From the NCBI GenBank assembly GCA_001662425.1, contig BDDC01000013.1, forward strand, positions 55,088-119,087: a stretch of DNA of 64,000 nucleotides. Reading direction: 5' to 3'. This document shows positions 9,317 to 21,200 of this stretch, piece by piece; the first letter of the stretch is position 1, and each line of letters opens with the position of its first letter. The notes under the pieces are model-generated. The model was not told the DNA's origin. It did no database searches and saw nothing but the letters and a program-made list of their open reading frames with translations. The DNA is from Chlamydomonas sphaeroides. Taxonomy: Eukaryota > Chlorophyta > Chlorophyceae > Chlamydomonadales > Chlamydomonadaceae. The position numbers and the translations under genes are program-made.

Positions 9317-12292
9317 TCAGCTGCGCACGGTCTCGGCCGTGGGAGCCGTCCCCGGGGACAACGCGCCGGCCAGCGGCGGCAGCCCGCCCGACGCCGCCGG
9401 CAGGAGGGAGGCCTGGCGCTTGGGCAGCAGCTTCGAGGGCTGCTGCGTCTTGCCCTGCGTCGCGACCACGCGCGCGCAGGCAATCTCCGGCCGCGTCCAC
9501 GACTTCTCGCCTGTGTCGCGGTTAACGTAGTAGGGCTGCTTGGTGGCGTGGTCGCGGAACTCCTCCCAGCCATCCGGCAGCGGCACCCACACGCACGTGC
9601 GGAAACCCTCGATGAGCGCCTGGTAGCGCGGGACAACGGGAACGACACGCTCTCGTCAGGATACAGGCCTCCGCCTCATTTCCACAGGTGTTGAAGCGGC
9701 CAACAAGCCAACAAGCAGTCTGCGGGACTTGACTCCATGCCCAGGGCATTGTGCGGACGCGCCAGCATACATGCCGGCGGGGTGCCACGAACCAACGCCG
9801 CCAGCCTCATGCCGGCGCATGGTGCCCCAGGGGCGCCCATCTGAGCGCGGCCCACCTTGCGGTCCAGCCCCCGGCCGATGAAGACGACCTGGTTGATGCG
9901 CTGCTCGTCCGCCTTCCACAGCGTCTCCGCGGGGCCGTAGCAGATGGTTTCGTGCACGCCCTGGAACACGAACTTCGTGTTACCGTAACCCTGCGGCGAG
10001 AGATACGGCGCACCAGGTCCGTCAAGGCCAGAGACAAGCAGCAAACCACTCGCTGCTGCAGCCCGCTGCCGGCGAACATCCACGACCCAACAACGACGGC
10101 AAACTGGTCCCCAGCAGCAAACAAGAACATTGCAGCCCAGGCCAGCGGCCACTCACGTGCACGCTGAGCACGCCCTTGCAGCGGAAGATGTCCTTGGCCT
10201 TTTCCGACAGTAGGTCGCGCATGTACATGTTGAAGCGGTACTCGTCCAGCTGGCCGCGCGCCATTATGCCCACGCTGCTCACGTCCGACAGGTCGTGAAG
10301 CCGCTTGGCTCGCCGCTTCGGGTTCCGTTCACCCTGTGGAGCCAGCAGTGGCAAACGTGGCAGCGGTCGGTGGCAGCGATGACGCGGGCCTACGCGCTGC
10401 GGGACATTGTGAAGACAGGTGCGCACACCGGCAAGATGACGGGCAAGAAGCTGGGGCCCGCGGTCTCCTGCCGCTGGCCTGTCGTACTGAGTCCATGCAC
10501 ACACAAACAGATGCCCAGCACTGCGAAGGGCAGCTGCCTGCAGCTCTAGCAAGCTCCAGGTTGCTGGCTGCCACAATGCCGGCCCGACGCAGGAACGGGT
10601 GCACCAACACCAGTGCAGCACGCGTTGCCCTCGGCCTTCAGGCCGCCCTTGCTGTGCGGGCGTAGCTCTGTTGCAGGGCCGGCCCCGGAGAGCGTTCGTG
10701 GCAGCACGCGAAGCTGGCCGGCCGGAGGCCCACCTTGATCAGCATGCCGTCGACAATGTGGCACTCCTCGCAGTTGTCCTCGCAGTGATCGTCCCGCGCG
10801 TGCTTATGCCCCGAAACCTCGCGGTTGTTGTCCATGCGGTACTTGTTCAGCAGCGCGCGCTGCGCCGCCCGGCTCGCCCCGCTGGGTCCCGCCTCGCCCG
10901 CCGAGCGTGCCGCCGCATCCCCGCCAGCTGCTGTCCCATCCGCGGCTGCTGCCGACGACTCGCCGCCTGTCCCCTGCCCCGCCTGCTCCGCCGCCGAGGG
11001 CGCAGCAATCCCGCCGCCGCTGCAGGCGGTGGCGGCGTGCTGGCTCCGGACTTGCCCCGGGTCCACCGGGTCCGCGGGAGCAGCCGCATTCCCGTCTCCC
11101 TGCTCCTGTTCGTCGTCGGAGTCCGAGTCCGAGTCCAGAAACTGCGGGTCGATTTGCTGTGAGACACGAGGTTGCGGCCAGGGGATAAGGCATGGTGAAT
11201 AAGAGGTTGCTCTCAGCTACGTGCCATAGCTACCTGCCAAGCGCTGCGGCCAGGACAACGACCAGGGCAAAGGGCAAGGGCTGCGGGCGCGGCGACGGCC
11301 CCACCTCCAGCACGCGGTTCACGGAAAACAAGTTGTTGTCCAGAAGCATATCCATGGGGGGCCGGCCGTTCTCCTGGTTCAGCTGGCACTCCACGATGCG
11401 CGCCGAGGTGTTGATTTCGCGGATAGCGGTCAACACCTGCTTCTTTGCCGAGTCATCCTTCACCAGGTCCACTTTGTTCAGGAGGACCAAGTCGGCGAAC
11501 GCAATCTGCTGCACAGCCTCGTTCACAGTGCCGTCGGAGTGCTTTGCGTCCTCCAGGTGCTGCGAAGGCGGAACATCGAGGTCAACTAACCTTCACGACC
11601 TACCACCCGCCAAAGCTACCCACCTGCATCAGGTAGCGCGCATCCACGACGCAGCTGCGGAAATATAGACAGCACGGGGGCAGGCCGGCGTCAGCCGCAG
11701 AAGCGGGTAGCCTGCGACCGCATGCCCACGTACATGATGCTGTCCAGCCGGAAGCGCGAGGCAATCCACGGGTTGGCGAAGAACGTGAAGGCCACAGGCG
11801 CGGGGTCCGCGAGGCCAGTAGTCTCTAGGACTATGGCGTCCAGCTTGCGGCCCTGCTGCCTTCGGCGCCGCTCAATCTCAGCGAACGCCTTGATTATGTC
11901 CTTCCGCAGCGAGCAGCAGACGCAGCCATTCTCCAGCGATACCAGGTCCTCCTTGGCCACGAGGTTTTCGGCCACTGCGCGCGGGAGACCCGGGTCAGCG
12001 GAATTTCCCAGTCGAGTCACCGTGGACGGCCGCACGGCCCAGCTTACCCAGCTCACGGTCGATATTAACCTCCCCAAACTCGTTCTGCGGTCGCGGGGGC
12101 CCCACGGAGCGACGGTCAGGGGCCATGACTCTGTAGGTGGGTTTGTGATTCCCAACTTGCCTCTATGACGGCAATCGAGCGGCCCTCCTTGTGCTTCAGA
12201 ATGTAGTTGAGCAGCGTAGTCTTTCCAGCACCTAAGAAGCCAGTGATGATAGAAACAGGTACCTTGGCTGGTTGCGCGTCTGGGCTCGCCAT
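9317..12292 (-). CDS. CobW/G3E-family GTPase with C-terminal WW domain
   Basis: Nine exons: 12292-12161, 12084-12048, 11974-11719, 11654-11624, 11559-11305, 11156-10734, 10333-10157, 9990-9856, 9619-9317, giving 582 residues. Residues 18-26 are the P-loop GFLGAGKTT, followed by NEFGEV, the metal-binding CVCC (74-77), ETTGLADP (107-114) and NKVDL (180-184). An Asp/Ser-rich and Gly/Ala-rich linker leads to a His/Cys/Asp-rich stretch (354-370), then the CobW C-terminal domain (about 390-492). A WW domain follows (about 496-527, signature Trp 500 and 523) with a basic tail. COG0523 proteins are metal-insertion GTPases or zinc chaperones, so the function here is inferred as metal delivery. The WW domain suggests a proline-motif partner. 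Intron 1 uses a GC donor (GCAAGT). The exon 3/4 joint is the weakest. Confidence 0.9.
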
Positions 12293-12969
12293 TTTGCGAC
12301 GTTCCAGCCTATTGTGGTGCTAGGTCCATGAGTGGCGTGGTGGTGAAGTGTGTGCCGGCTGTGAGTGCGGAGGCCCGGGCTGAGCAGCGTTGCCGGATTC
12401 TCCCAATCCTCCCCCGCACCAGGCATCCCGCGCACACTGCTCACGACCTATTGCTCTCAATAGATACGAATATGGCTGCGGCTGTCAAGGCTGGAGGCTA
12501 GCCGACCCAGGGGCCGACCCGCCACGGCTTCGAAATGAAGCCGAGGTTCTCGGCTCCTGCACCCCGCAAGCGCAGCAGCAGACGCGATGCTGCTCGCAAT
12601 CCTGTCTATATATAAACTCGTGATATGGTTTTAGCCGCGCGGTCGTTGAGGCGTGGCCTTGCCGTAACTTGTTACTGTGGGCGTTGCTCCCGTGTACGCA
12701 CCTGCGAGCGTTTGCAAAATTTCTGGTCATGAAGCAGGCGCAAGCTTCGAGGCGGACGCCGTCGGAGGCGGGGCGGGACGCGGGAGGGCTACGTGATCGG
12801 CACTAACACTCAGACGCTTGACCGATTTTGTTACTTGCTCCCTCGACTGCACAAATTTACGTGTCGCCAACACACAACGCTTCGGCGTTGCCTTGCGTGC
12901 GGCGCTTGCTGACACACACTTGGGCGCACGAGCCTTGCTCAAGTCCAACGTAGATAGTTTTTTCGGGAC
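12293..12969. promoter_or_regulatory. Shared divergent promoter region, CobW-WW / cap-binding subunit 3
   Basis: 677 bp lie between the two head-to-head start codons. A TATATATAAA stretch at 12607-12616 reads toward the cap-binding gene and would imply a long 5' UTR there. A minus-strand ORF at 12727-13068 overlaps exon 1 of the plus gene and has no domain, so it is not called. Confidence 0.5.
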
Positions 12970-15900
12970 ATGGCAGAGGAGGGCGAACAAGCTCCGTTGG
13001 GCGACCATGGCCGCGCAAAGGCGCAGATTACTTTCGATCTCGGGTCGGCAGAGGCAGACACTGAACACCGATCGTTGCTAGATGAGGAGCGCGAAAAGCA
13101 CAGGCGCAGGTATTAGCCGTGGTTGAACGACGATACCGCATGCCTGGCCAGAACCCCGTCGAGGACGGCGGACGCCCTCCCTGACCGCCCCTCCCTGCCT
13201 CCGCACTCGACCAACACGCTGCAGAGCCGAGAAGTTCGGGGCCGAGTACCGGGACCCTGGCCGCGTGCGGAAGGACTTCACGTAAGCACGGCCGCAGACG
13301 GGCTCCCACGCACCACCTGCCGCGCTGCTCACCTGGGCCAGGCCATCCCTGTCCGGCGTGCCAGGCCGCTTGCCCCGGCGCACCGCATACCCCGGACGCC
13401 GCTGCATCCCCCCGCCACCACCCGTGTCCCCCGCCCACGCAGTCTTATGATGGAGGCACGCCGCGAGCGGCAGCGCGTCAACCACGGCTTCTCCACCGGG
13501 AACATCGATCTGTTCTCGCCGGTGCGCCCGTGCACCGCAGGGCACGGCCTCAGACCCCCAGGTCCCCAGCCGTGACCACCCTCCCTTGGGCCCGCACTGA
13601 CTCGGCTGGCCGCTCCTCCTGACCCCATCGAGACAGCATACGCGCACGGCGTTGTCCCTCGCGACCGTCGGCCCTTGACAGCCATCACCCACCCGACCAG
13701 CGCGCCTCTAGGCCCGAATTCACCACCGCGCCTCCACACCCGAGTTCACACACACTCCGTCCGCATCCCCACACCTCACGCACACAGGAGGAGCAGCAGA
13801 AGCGCTCGGAGCGCGCCGCCCGCTTCCAGCTGGAGGCGCCGCTGGCCCCGGCGCTGGCCGCCTACAAGCCGGACGAGGAGATGGAGGCGCGGGCGCGGCG
13901 CGCGGCCAAGTACGGCCTGCCGTACGAGCCCACGGATGCCGTGCTCATGGACATGGGTGCGTGCGGGAGCACGCTGGCGCGCCTGGCATCCTTGGCCCGC
14001 GGGGCTGAGGGCTGGGTGCGGAAGGGGCGCTGGGCGCCACACACGCTGCAGCGGCGACGCGGTTGCGCCGCCTTGCTCAGCCGTTACAGCCGTGCCGGTC
14101 TCGGCACCGCTTGCCCTTCCCCAGCCATGCTCTAGACACGATCGGCCCCGGCCCCGGAACCCCAGCTGGGAGCGCGTGCGCTCGCACGGTTCGATGCCCA
14201 CGTCCGAAGCAGCACACCCCTGCCCCCTGCCGGCCCCCGGTCCCCAGACCTGTTCGAGAAGCGGCGCGAGGTGGGGTCCGACGTGGAGCGGCGGCCCGAC
14301 GCCGTGTACCTGTACGGCGTGGACGTGATGAGCACCAAGGAGGTGCTGTCGTACTTTGGGGAGTACGGACCCGTGTTCGTGGAGTGGCTCGACGACTCGT
14401 CATGTGGGTCGGGGCTGCTTGGGCCGGGCAGGGGCCGGCCGGGGTGGCCTCCTCTGGCGCCCTTCCTAACGCTAGCTTGCCGCGTTCCCAGCCACTCGGG
14501 ACCCTGCGCCATGCGTCCCTAGCCAGCGCGCCGCGTGCCAAGGCCCTCACGTCGTCGCCCGCACCTTCCATGTCTGGGGCCCCGTGGACCCCCGCAGGCA
14601 ACGTGCTGTTTGCCGACAGCAACAGTGCCAAGCGGGCCATGGTGGGCAAGGGCACGCCGCTGCCGGCGCAGGTCGTGACGCAGCCCGACGCGCAGCAGCA
14701 GGCGGGCGACGGCGACCACGACATGGACGGGGAGGGGGACGGCGAGGCGCGCGCAGAGGGTGAGGCGGCGGCGGCGGCGGGCCAGCAGGGCCAGGCGGCG
14801 GCGCCGGTGGTGCGGTACCAGCCGGAGCTACCGGTGCCTGACAACCTGGCCGACGTGGCCAACCTACCGTACGTGTGGCACAAGGTACGGCAGCGTGTAC
14901 AGCGCGGCGCGACTTCCGACCCATGGACGGGCTGGGCCCAGCGGTCTACGCCGGGGCAGCGCCGCCCATTCCACCTCTTCCGCCACCTGCAGCGCCCAGC
15001 CCAGCCGCCCCGGCGACCCCCAGCCCTGCCGCCTGTGCTGCTGCGCTGGTGCCCCACCACCGTACGCCTCCAAGCCGCCCAACGCCGGCCGAACACCCCC
15101 CGCCCCGGCCCCCAGGGCCGGGACTTTGTCAAGGAGGGCGCTGCCATCTCCCTGGTCTACCGCATGGCCACTGCGGCTGACGTGCGCGACCTGCGCCAGC
15201 CCAAGCGCACGCGCGAGCTGTGGAAGGGGCCGGACAGCGAGCGAGGCGGCAGGGGCGGCCGCACGGTAGGCGCGCAGCTCGGGGCTGGGGCGGCGGGCGG
15301 GGACGGCGGGCGGTGGGCTCAATGGTGTGGTTCGGGCACTGCGGTCGACGCCCGACGGCGGCTGGCCTGTGTGCGATGTGTGCTGCTTGCGCTGCCCCGC
15401 CGTGCCTGAGTTTGTGCGGCCCGCCGCGGGCCCTCTGGTTGCCCTCGCCCGCAGCGGCTTGGCAAGCGGCCGCACCGGCGCGACGGTAGCGAGGGCGCGG
15501 AGGACATGGACTTGGACGACGGCCCGGGCGACGGCGAGGTGCGGCGTGGGTCAATCTTGGGTGCGGAGAAAATGCATGAGCCAACGCGCGGGGTCGGCGC
15601 GAGCGGGTGGCAGGTATCGAACAGGCCCCGTCTTCAGGCCCGTGCCTGTCTCGCCGGTCTTTGTGACTGCATCGCTGGGGTCCCTGCCCCAGGGCGGCGA
15701 CGACGGCGACGTGCGCATGAAGCGGCAGCGGGGGCACCGCGGCGGCCAGCGCCTGGCCACCCGCGAGACGCGCAGCTACCTGCGCAACTACGGCGGCGGC
15801 TCGCTGCTGCAGCCTGAGGCAGCTGCCGCGCAGCTGCCGGACGCGGGCGACGTACAGCTTGACTACACGGAGCTGGAGGACGAGCAGGGCGGCGCCTGGG

Positions 15901-16367
15901 ACGCCGAGGCTAGTGCCAGCGCGGAGGCGCCGGCTGCGCGCGGCGGCAGCGCGGGGCCGGAGGGCGAGGGGCGCGGCCGGCGGCGAGGCAAGGGCCGCGG
16001 CAAGGGCCGAGGGCGCGGCGGGAGAGGGGGGGACGGTGGCGGCGTGGAGGAGGGGCAGGGCGGCGGGGGCGGGGTGGAGACGTGGGACCTGCGGGACTTC
16101 CTCAAATCGAGGAGGCAGGTGCTGCCGGCGCCGCGGCGCGACGACGACGACTACGAGCACGAGGAGGGCGCGCGGCAGCGGGGGCGTGCTGCGGCGGCGG
16201 CGGAGGGCGGGGTGGAGGCCGTGGCCGCGGACGGGGCGGCGGAGGGCGCCGAGGATGGGGGGGCGGCGGGTGCTGGAGACGTGGACGCAGGGGCGGGGGC
16301 GGGGCTGGACGATGGCGCTGGGGAGGAGTTCCTGGGGGAGGAGGACGACCCGTCGCTGTACGAGTGA
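12970..16367 (+). CDS. Nuclear cap-binding protein subunit 3 (NCBP3/ELG) homologue
   Basis: Nine exons: 12970-13109, 13225-13281, 13443-13521, 13788-13956, 14248-14403, 14598-14884, 15116-15265, 15455-15538, 15693-16367, giving 598 residues. The diagnostic segment is an atypical RRM at about 166-215 with LYGVDVMST, SYFGEYGP and EWLDDSSCNVLF. The WLDD motif (195-198) is the element linked in the animal protein to m7G-cap binding. Before it comes a charged helix-rich part, and after it a W-H-K-G-RDF segment. The C-terminal half is acidic and Gly/Arg-rich (GRGRRRGKGRGKGRG) with WDLRDFLKSRR near the end. Known role: alternative cap-binding partner of NCBP1 in mRNA processing and export. The start ATG is the first in the frame and all nine exons join in phase. 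A TGTAA signal follows 126 nt after the stop. Confidence 0.9.
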
Positions 16368-16492
16368 GGTGCCCGGTGGGTCCCTTGTTGCGGCTGCTTA
16401 CACGAAAGTGCGCGGACGGGTGCGTGCAAGCCGGGGAGCTGGCAGGGTGAGAGGTGGCGAGGGGAGGCGACACGGCGGGGGGCAGGGCTTCC

Positions 16493-16497
16493 TGTAA
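16493..16497 (+). terminator. TGTAA poly(A)-type signal
   Basis: TGTAA lies 126 nt after the stop of the cap-binding subunit 3 gene. UGUAA is the usual polyadenylation signal of volvocine green algae. Confidence 0.5.
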
Positions 16498-18055
16498 ACC
16501 TCGGTATCATGTCGCAACCCTCGCAAGTTTTTTTCGTCCCTCCGGCGGTTTGGGCGGCGGCTTCTGAGTTGGGTGTAGGGGGGATCAGCTGGGGAACCGG
16601 GCCGTAAAGAGAAACGCAAGCATCAGCTGACGCGGGCCCAAACTGAAACTCTCTAACCAATCCCCATATAGAGTTTCGAGCCCTTTTCCGGTTGACTGAA
16701 ACCCCGCCACACCCCGTAGGAGGTTCGTAACCAGATGACCACCCGAATCAGAACTCGGGCCTAACGACCACGCGTCGTCTCTTGACACTGCGGCAGCGTC
16801 GCAAGCTCAGGGAGCCGGCCATGTAGGGCCATGTTGAGGATCGGCGCGATTGTGTCCCGATGACGAGAAACCTCACGTACAATCGCCGGCGAGTAAGGGC
16901 CTCTACTGAGCATTCTACTGGATGATTAATAAAGAGCACGACTCAACGAAATTAAGCTTGCGTGTGTTCGTAGCGAGCATGCCAACGGCGCAACCCTCCA
17001 CACCTCCATGTTTGTAGAGCCAACGCATCTCGTGGTCGGGAAAATCTGCGAGCAATGGGGCTGAGTATGCACGGGTGGGCGTGGAGCAAGGGTTTGTGGT
17101 CCCGGTGAATCGCTCCCCTGTTTTCGCGCATACGACGCCGGCGACGACGTTTCGCCTCTCTGCTCGACCATGGCGGTCATGAATGGCAATGACCTTCGCT
17201 GTTGTCGCCGGCGCCCGTGCATTCTTGGTCCTGAGCGCCCCGTGCCCCCCCATGCGCCCCAACGCCCTTCGCAACCCGGAACGCCCAAACGCAGGCCAGC
17301 TCTACAATTGCTATGCAGCCAGGGGTGTCCTGCCAACCGCTCCGACGGCGACCGCACGCCGCGAAGCGCGAACCCTATTTAGCGAGGCAGCCCAGCAGGG
17401 CCCAGCTGGCAGCTCTGCCCCTCTCTGCCACGCTGGCCCCGCCCGCCCCCCCCCCCTGGCCGTTTTGTCGTTTTCGCCACTGACATGCTGCTGACATCTT
17501 GGGCACACACCAAAGTCGGGCACGGGCCCCGCGGCCCCGCTTGCCCTATGCCACCAGCGGTGACGCCGGCGCGGCGTGCGCCATCAAGCCCTGCTTGCTG
17601 CTGGCCGACTCACCATTAGGGGAGCTCCCCTGCTTACCATGCCCTGTCGCGTGCCCTCGCGCATCACCCGGCTCACCCGCCTGCGCTCGCGGCCTCCCTG
17701 CCTTGCCGCAGCGGGGGCTGTGCCCCAGGCGATGGACGGCGGATGCAGCTGGAGCAGGGTGCCTGCGCCTGTCCTGCTCATACCGGGGCCTGGGCTGGCC
17801 TGCCGCGCATCCCGTTGCGCACGCCGAGGGACGCCGCAGCTTTGCATGGAATAACGGACCCACAGGCCATATCTCCCGTGAGCCCAAGCGTGTCTGAGGA
17901 GACATTCATCCCCCACCGTGCATGCGTACCCGCTCCCCCACCCCCACCTACCTCACCCCTGCACTGCACGCGGCCGCGCACGCCGCAAGCCCCCTCGCAC
18001 TTGCAAGCCAACAAACGGTCAACAGGGCATGACGGAGTCCGCAGCACCCTGAACC

Positions 18056-18113
18056 GCTACGCCAGCCGCACCTCAACCTCCGTTGCTACGCAAGCCGCAC
18101 CTCAACCTCCGTT
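18056..18113. repeat. Tandem duplication of a 29-bp unit
   Basis: Two adjacent copies beginning GCTACGCCAGCCGC and GCTACGCAAGCCGC, 29 bp each (18056-18084 and 18085-18113), differ at one base. They are noncoding, about 180 bp downstream of the aldo/keto reductase stop codon. Confidence 0.95.
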
Positions 18114-18289
18114 GTCACAGCAGCGCCATCCCACCCGCCCCCGGGAGGCGGGCTCTTTCCGCCACCGAATGGTTGCAACCCCTCTCGACAGGTCACAGGC
18201 CCCTGGCTTCATTCTCCTTCTGCAACCCGACCAGCCCACCACCCGGCGCGTAGCCCCCAACGCGCATCGCCTCCCCTGCTCGCCGGCGC

Positions 18290-21200
18290 CTACCACTCGC
18301 CACCGCGCTCCCAGCTGTAGCAGTCGCCGCGCGGCCTGCGCCCTGCCGCCAGCACCGAGTCGATGGCCGCCATGTCGTCGGCGTCGAGGCGCAGCGAAAA
18401 GAGGGCCACCTGGTCCTGTGTGCGGCAAGGAAGGGCCGTGGGGGTACCTAGTGAGGCTCGCGACGACCCCACACCTTGCTGTCGTGGCAGGGACCTCGAG
18501 AGCAGATAGGTGAGCGGCCGGAGGGCAGCGAGGGCGACAGTCAGGGGGCACGTTGCGTGAGGCTGCCAGTCGACGAGGGCTGCACCGGGCTACTCCTCGC
18601 AGCCGGGGGGACAGCCGGGTGGGCCAGCGGGGTGACACGCAGGCTCTTGCTGTCGCATGAGCGGCGCGCGGTGCGCATGGCTGATGTGGCTGGCGTTCAG
18701 TTTGCCGCCAGGCCACACGGCCTCGACGCCAAGCTGTCCTTGCGTGCTTGCTACTTGGGCCTCGCGAGCGCGGCAGCGCCTAGGGAGAGTGCCCCCACCT
18801 GAACGTGGTTGGCGTTGCGGGCGCCAAGGATGACCGCCGCCACGCCGGGCCGGTCCAGCACCCAGCGCGAGGCGACGTTGGAGATGGAGCTGTTGTGCTT
18901 GGCGGCGATGCCGTCGAGCGTCTGCGGGGACACGTAGGAACGCGGGGACGGGGGCGGTGGCAAACGAGTGGCCGCATGAAGGCGAAGCACGCTCCTGTGC
19001 CGGGAATGGGGCGCGTGTGCGGCGGCGGCGAGGCGCCAGCTGCTGGTGGCGAGCATGACGCCGGGCGGCCGGCCAAGCGCTGGCCGGGCAGTGCATGCAC
19101 ATGCTGCCCAGGGGCGCGAGCGTCGCCGCAGACCTGGCTGCCGGTCGTTCGCGCCCCTGCCGCCTGCCGCACTGCGCACGGCGAGGTGTGTCCCTCCCCT
19201 CGGCGCGTGCGGCCGCCCTCCCCCCGCTCGCCTTGAGCAGGCTCTGGAACCAGTCCCAGCCGCCCGCGGCGGTGATGACGGAGGCGTACTTGCCCTTGCT
19301 GTAGGTGTCCACATTCACCCTGGTGCGGAGCACAACCGCACGAAGGAACGCAAAGGTGTGGCCATCGCGCTGGCGGCCGCAGCTCGCGGCAGGGCGTGGG
19401 GGTGCGCTTGGCTATGCGGTCGTGACCGCAGTAACACAACGACCGCAGCAACGCAACGATCGCAGCAGGGCGGCACAGGCTGGTAGTCGTGACCATGAAG
19501 CGCAGCCGGGCTGCACAGGCGTGGGCTGGTTCTAGAGGACGGAAATGCCGCGGCGCATGACTCACTTGCTGACGGGCACGCCCAGATACTTGTCCGATAG
19601 GAAGCCGCCCGCCAGCACGCCGTACGGCAGCATGGCAATGCCGTTGGCGGCACAGAAGTCCGACATGCCGTTCTCGGGGCGCCGGTCGAGCAGCGAGTAC
19701 TGGAGCTGCGGGATGATTGCGCGATCGGGCGTCGGGCGTTGGGGTGGCGCGGGTACCGTCATTGCCGTTGTCGACGTACCGGTAGGCCCGGTGGCTGTTG
19801 CTAGGCTGGGCCAGGAGGCGTACCGGTAGCTGGCTATCGCAGGCCGTCGAGGCTACGCCTGGGTCCAGGCGTCGTAGCTGACAGACGCGGGCCGCAACGG
19901 CGCCGGCTGTGCCGTACCTGGTTCGCCGCGATGCGCACGCCGGCCTTAGTCATGGACTCCATGCGCGGCACGTCGAAGTTGGTCACGCCCACGTGCCGTA
20001 CACGTCCGGCAGCCACCTCGTCGTACAGGTACAGCGCGCCGTCGACGTACCTGCGGACGGCAAGGCACACGGCAGCGCATGCGGACCTGTTGGCTTCCGC
20101 GCTAGCCATCGCAGCGCACTCGGTGCCATGCCCTCCCAGCAGGTGCCCTGCCAGCAGCAGGCAGCCGTCGCAGCTGCTGCACAAACGGTACGACTAACCG
20201 CTTGACCTCGTAGTCTCCCCAGTAGTACTGCATCAAGTCGACGGTGTCCACGCCCAACCGCTTGCGGGACAAGTTGACCGCCTGGCCGGAATCGCGTTGG
20301 CAGGCAAAAGGCGGGGGCCGCGGTCAGCCCAACCGCCGCGTGCACGCGTGTGTCGGACATCGCGACACATGCTGCCCCTGCGGTGCTGCGTACGGCCTGC
20401 GTCACGGCCTGCGTCACGGCCTGCGTCACGGCCTGCGTCACGGCGCACCTCAGTCACGGCCTGCTTGTTGATTCCGGCCATGTCCCTCCGGCTGAACACG
20501 CAGTACTTAGTGAGAACCTGGCGTGAGAGGGGTTGGGCGCCAGCAGCGTGCAGCGCGGCAGCAGGTGCCGGGAGCGCTGGCAGTCGGGCACAGGGCCAGC
20601 AGTGTGCGGCGCGCAACCTGAGCAGGTGTGAAGGGCTGGGCGGGGCCGTGGCGGTGCTGCAAGGCCTTGCTGCCAAGGCGCATGGGCGCCAACAGGATGC
20701 CCTCCAGCCCAGCACGAGCCCAGCAGACTGCCATGCGCACCCCTGCTCGCCAACACAGCTGCCGGCCCTATGCCGCGCAGGTAGCACCTCTGCGGCCGAC
20801 CCATGCGCGGGGCCTGCCACCTGGGCCTACCAGCTGAGGCCGCCTCAGCCGGGCCGCGCCGCTGCGCTCCCCCGGCCGCCCTCGCAGCAGCTGCCCGCCC
20901 GGCCTGCGCACCGCTGGTCGAGGCCACATGCGCCTGCCTGCACGGCGGTCCCACGCGGAGCGCACCTGGGTGTTGGCGCGCTGCTCGGGATAGGAGGCCA
21001 GGTAGCGGCCAATGAGCGCCTCGGCGGGCCCGTAGTGGTCGGCTGTTGGGGTGGGGCGTGGGGGCACCGCGGGTGGAAACGGGATGGGAAAGGCATGGTG
21101 GGTGAGGGAGCGGAGCACGGCAGAGGCCAGGGCGCGCGCGATAGGCGGTGAGGCAGCCTCAGACAGGCCCCAAGGACGGCTGAGGCTTGCGGCTGGGCCC

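Larger units (their letters stand above)
16368..18289. other. Convergent intergenic region
   Basis: About 1.9 kb between the converging cap-binding subunit 3 and aldo/keto reductase genes, holding both 3' UTRs. Candidate ORFs, including a minus-strand 119-codon frame at 16915-17274, have no recognisable domain. A tandem 29-bp duplication sits at 18056-18113. Confidence 0.6.

Noticed and set aside
12727..13068. Minus-strand ORF of 113 codons in the CobW-WW / cap-binding promoter region
   Set aside because: Overlaps exon 1 of the cap-binding gene in antisense and shows no domain.
16915..17274. Minus-strand ORF of 119 codons in the convergent intergenic region
   Set aside because: Composition is not absurd, but there is no family match, no flanking exons and no promoter element, and it lies in an expected 3' UTR zone.
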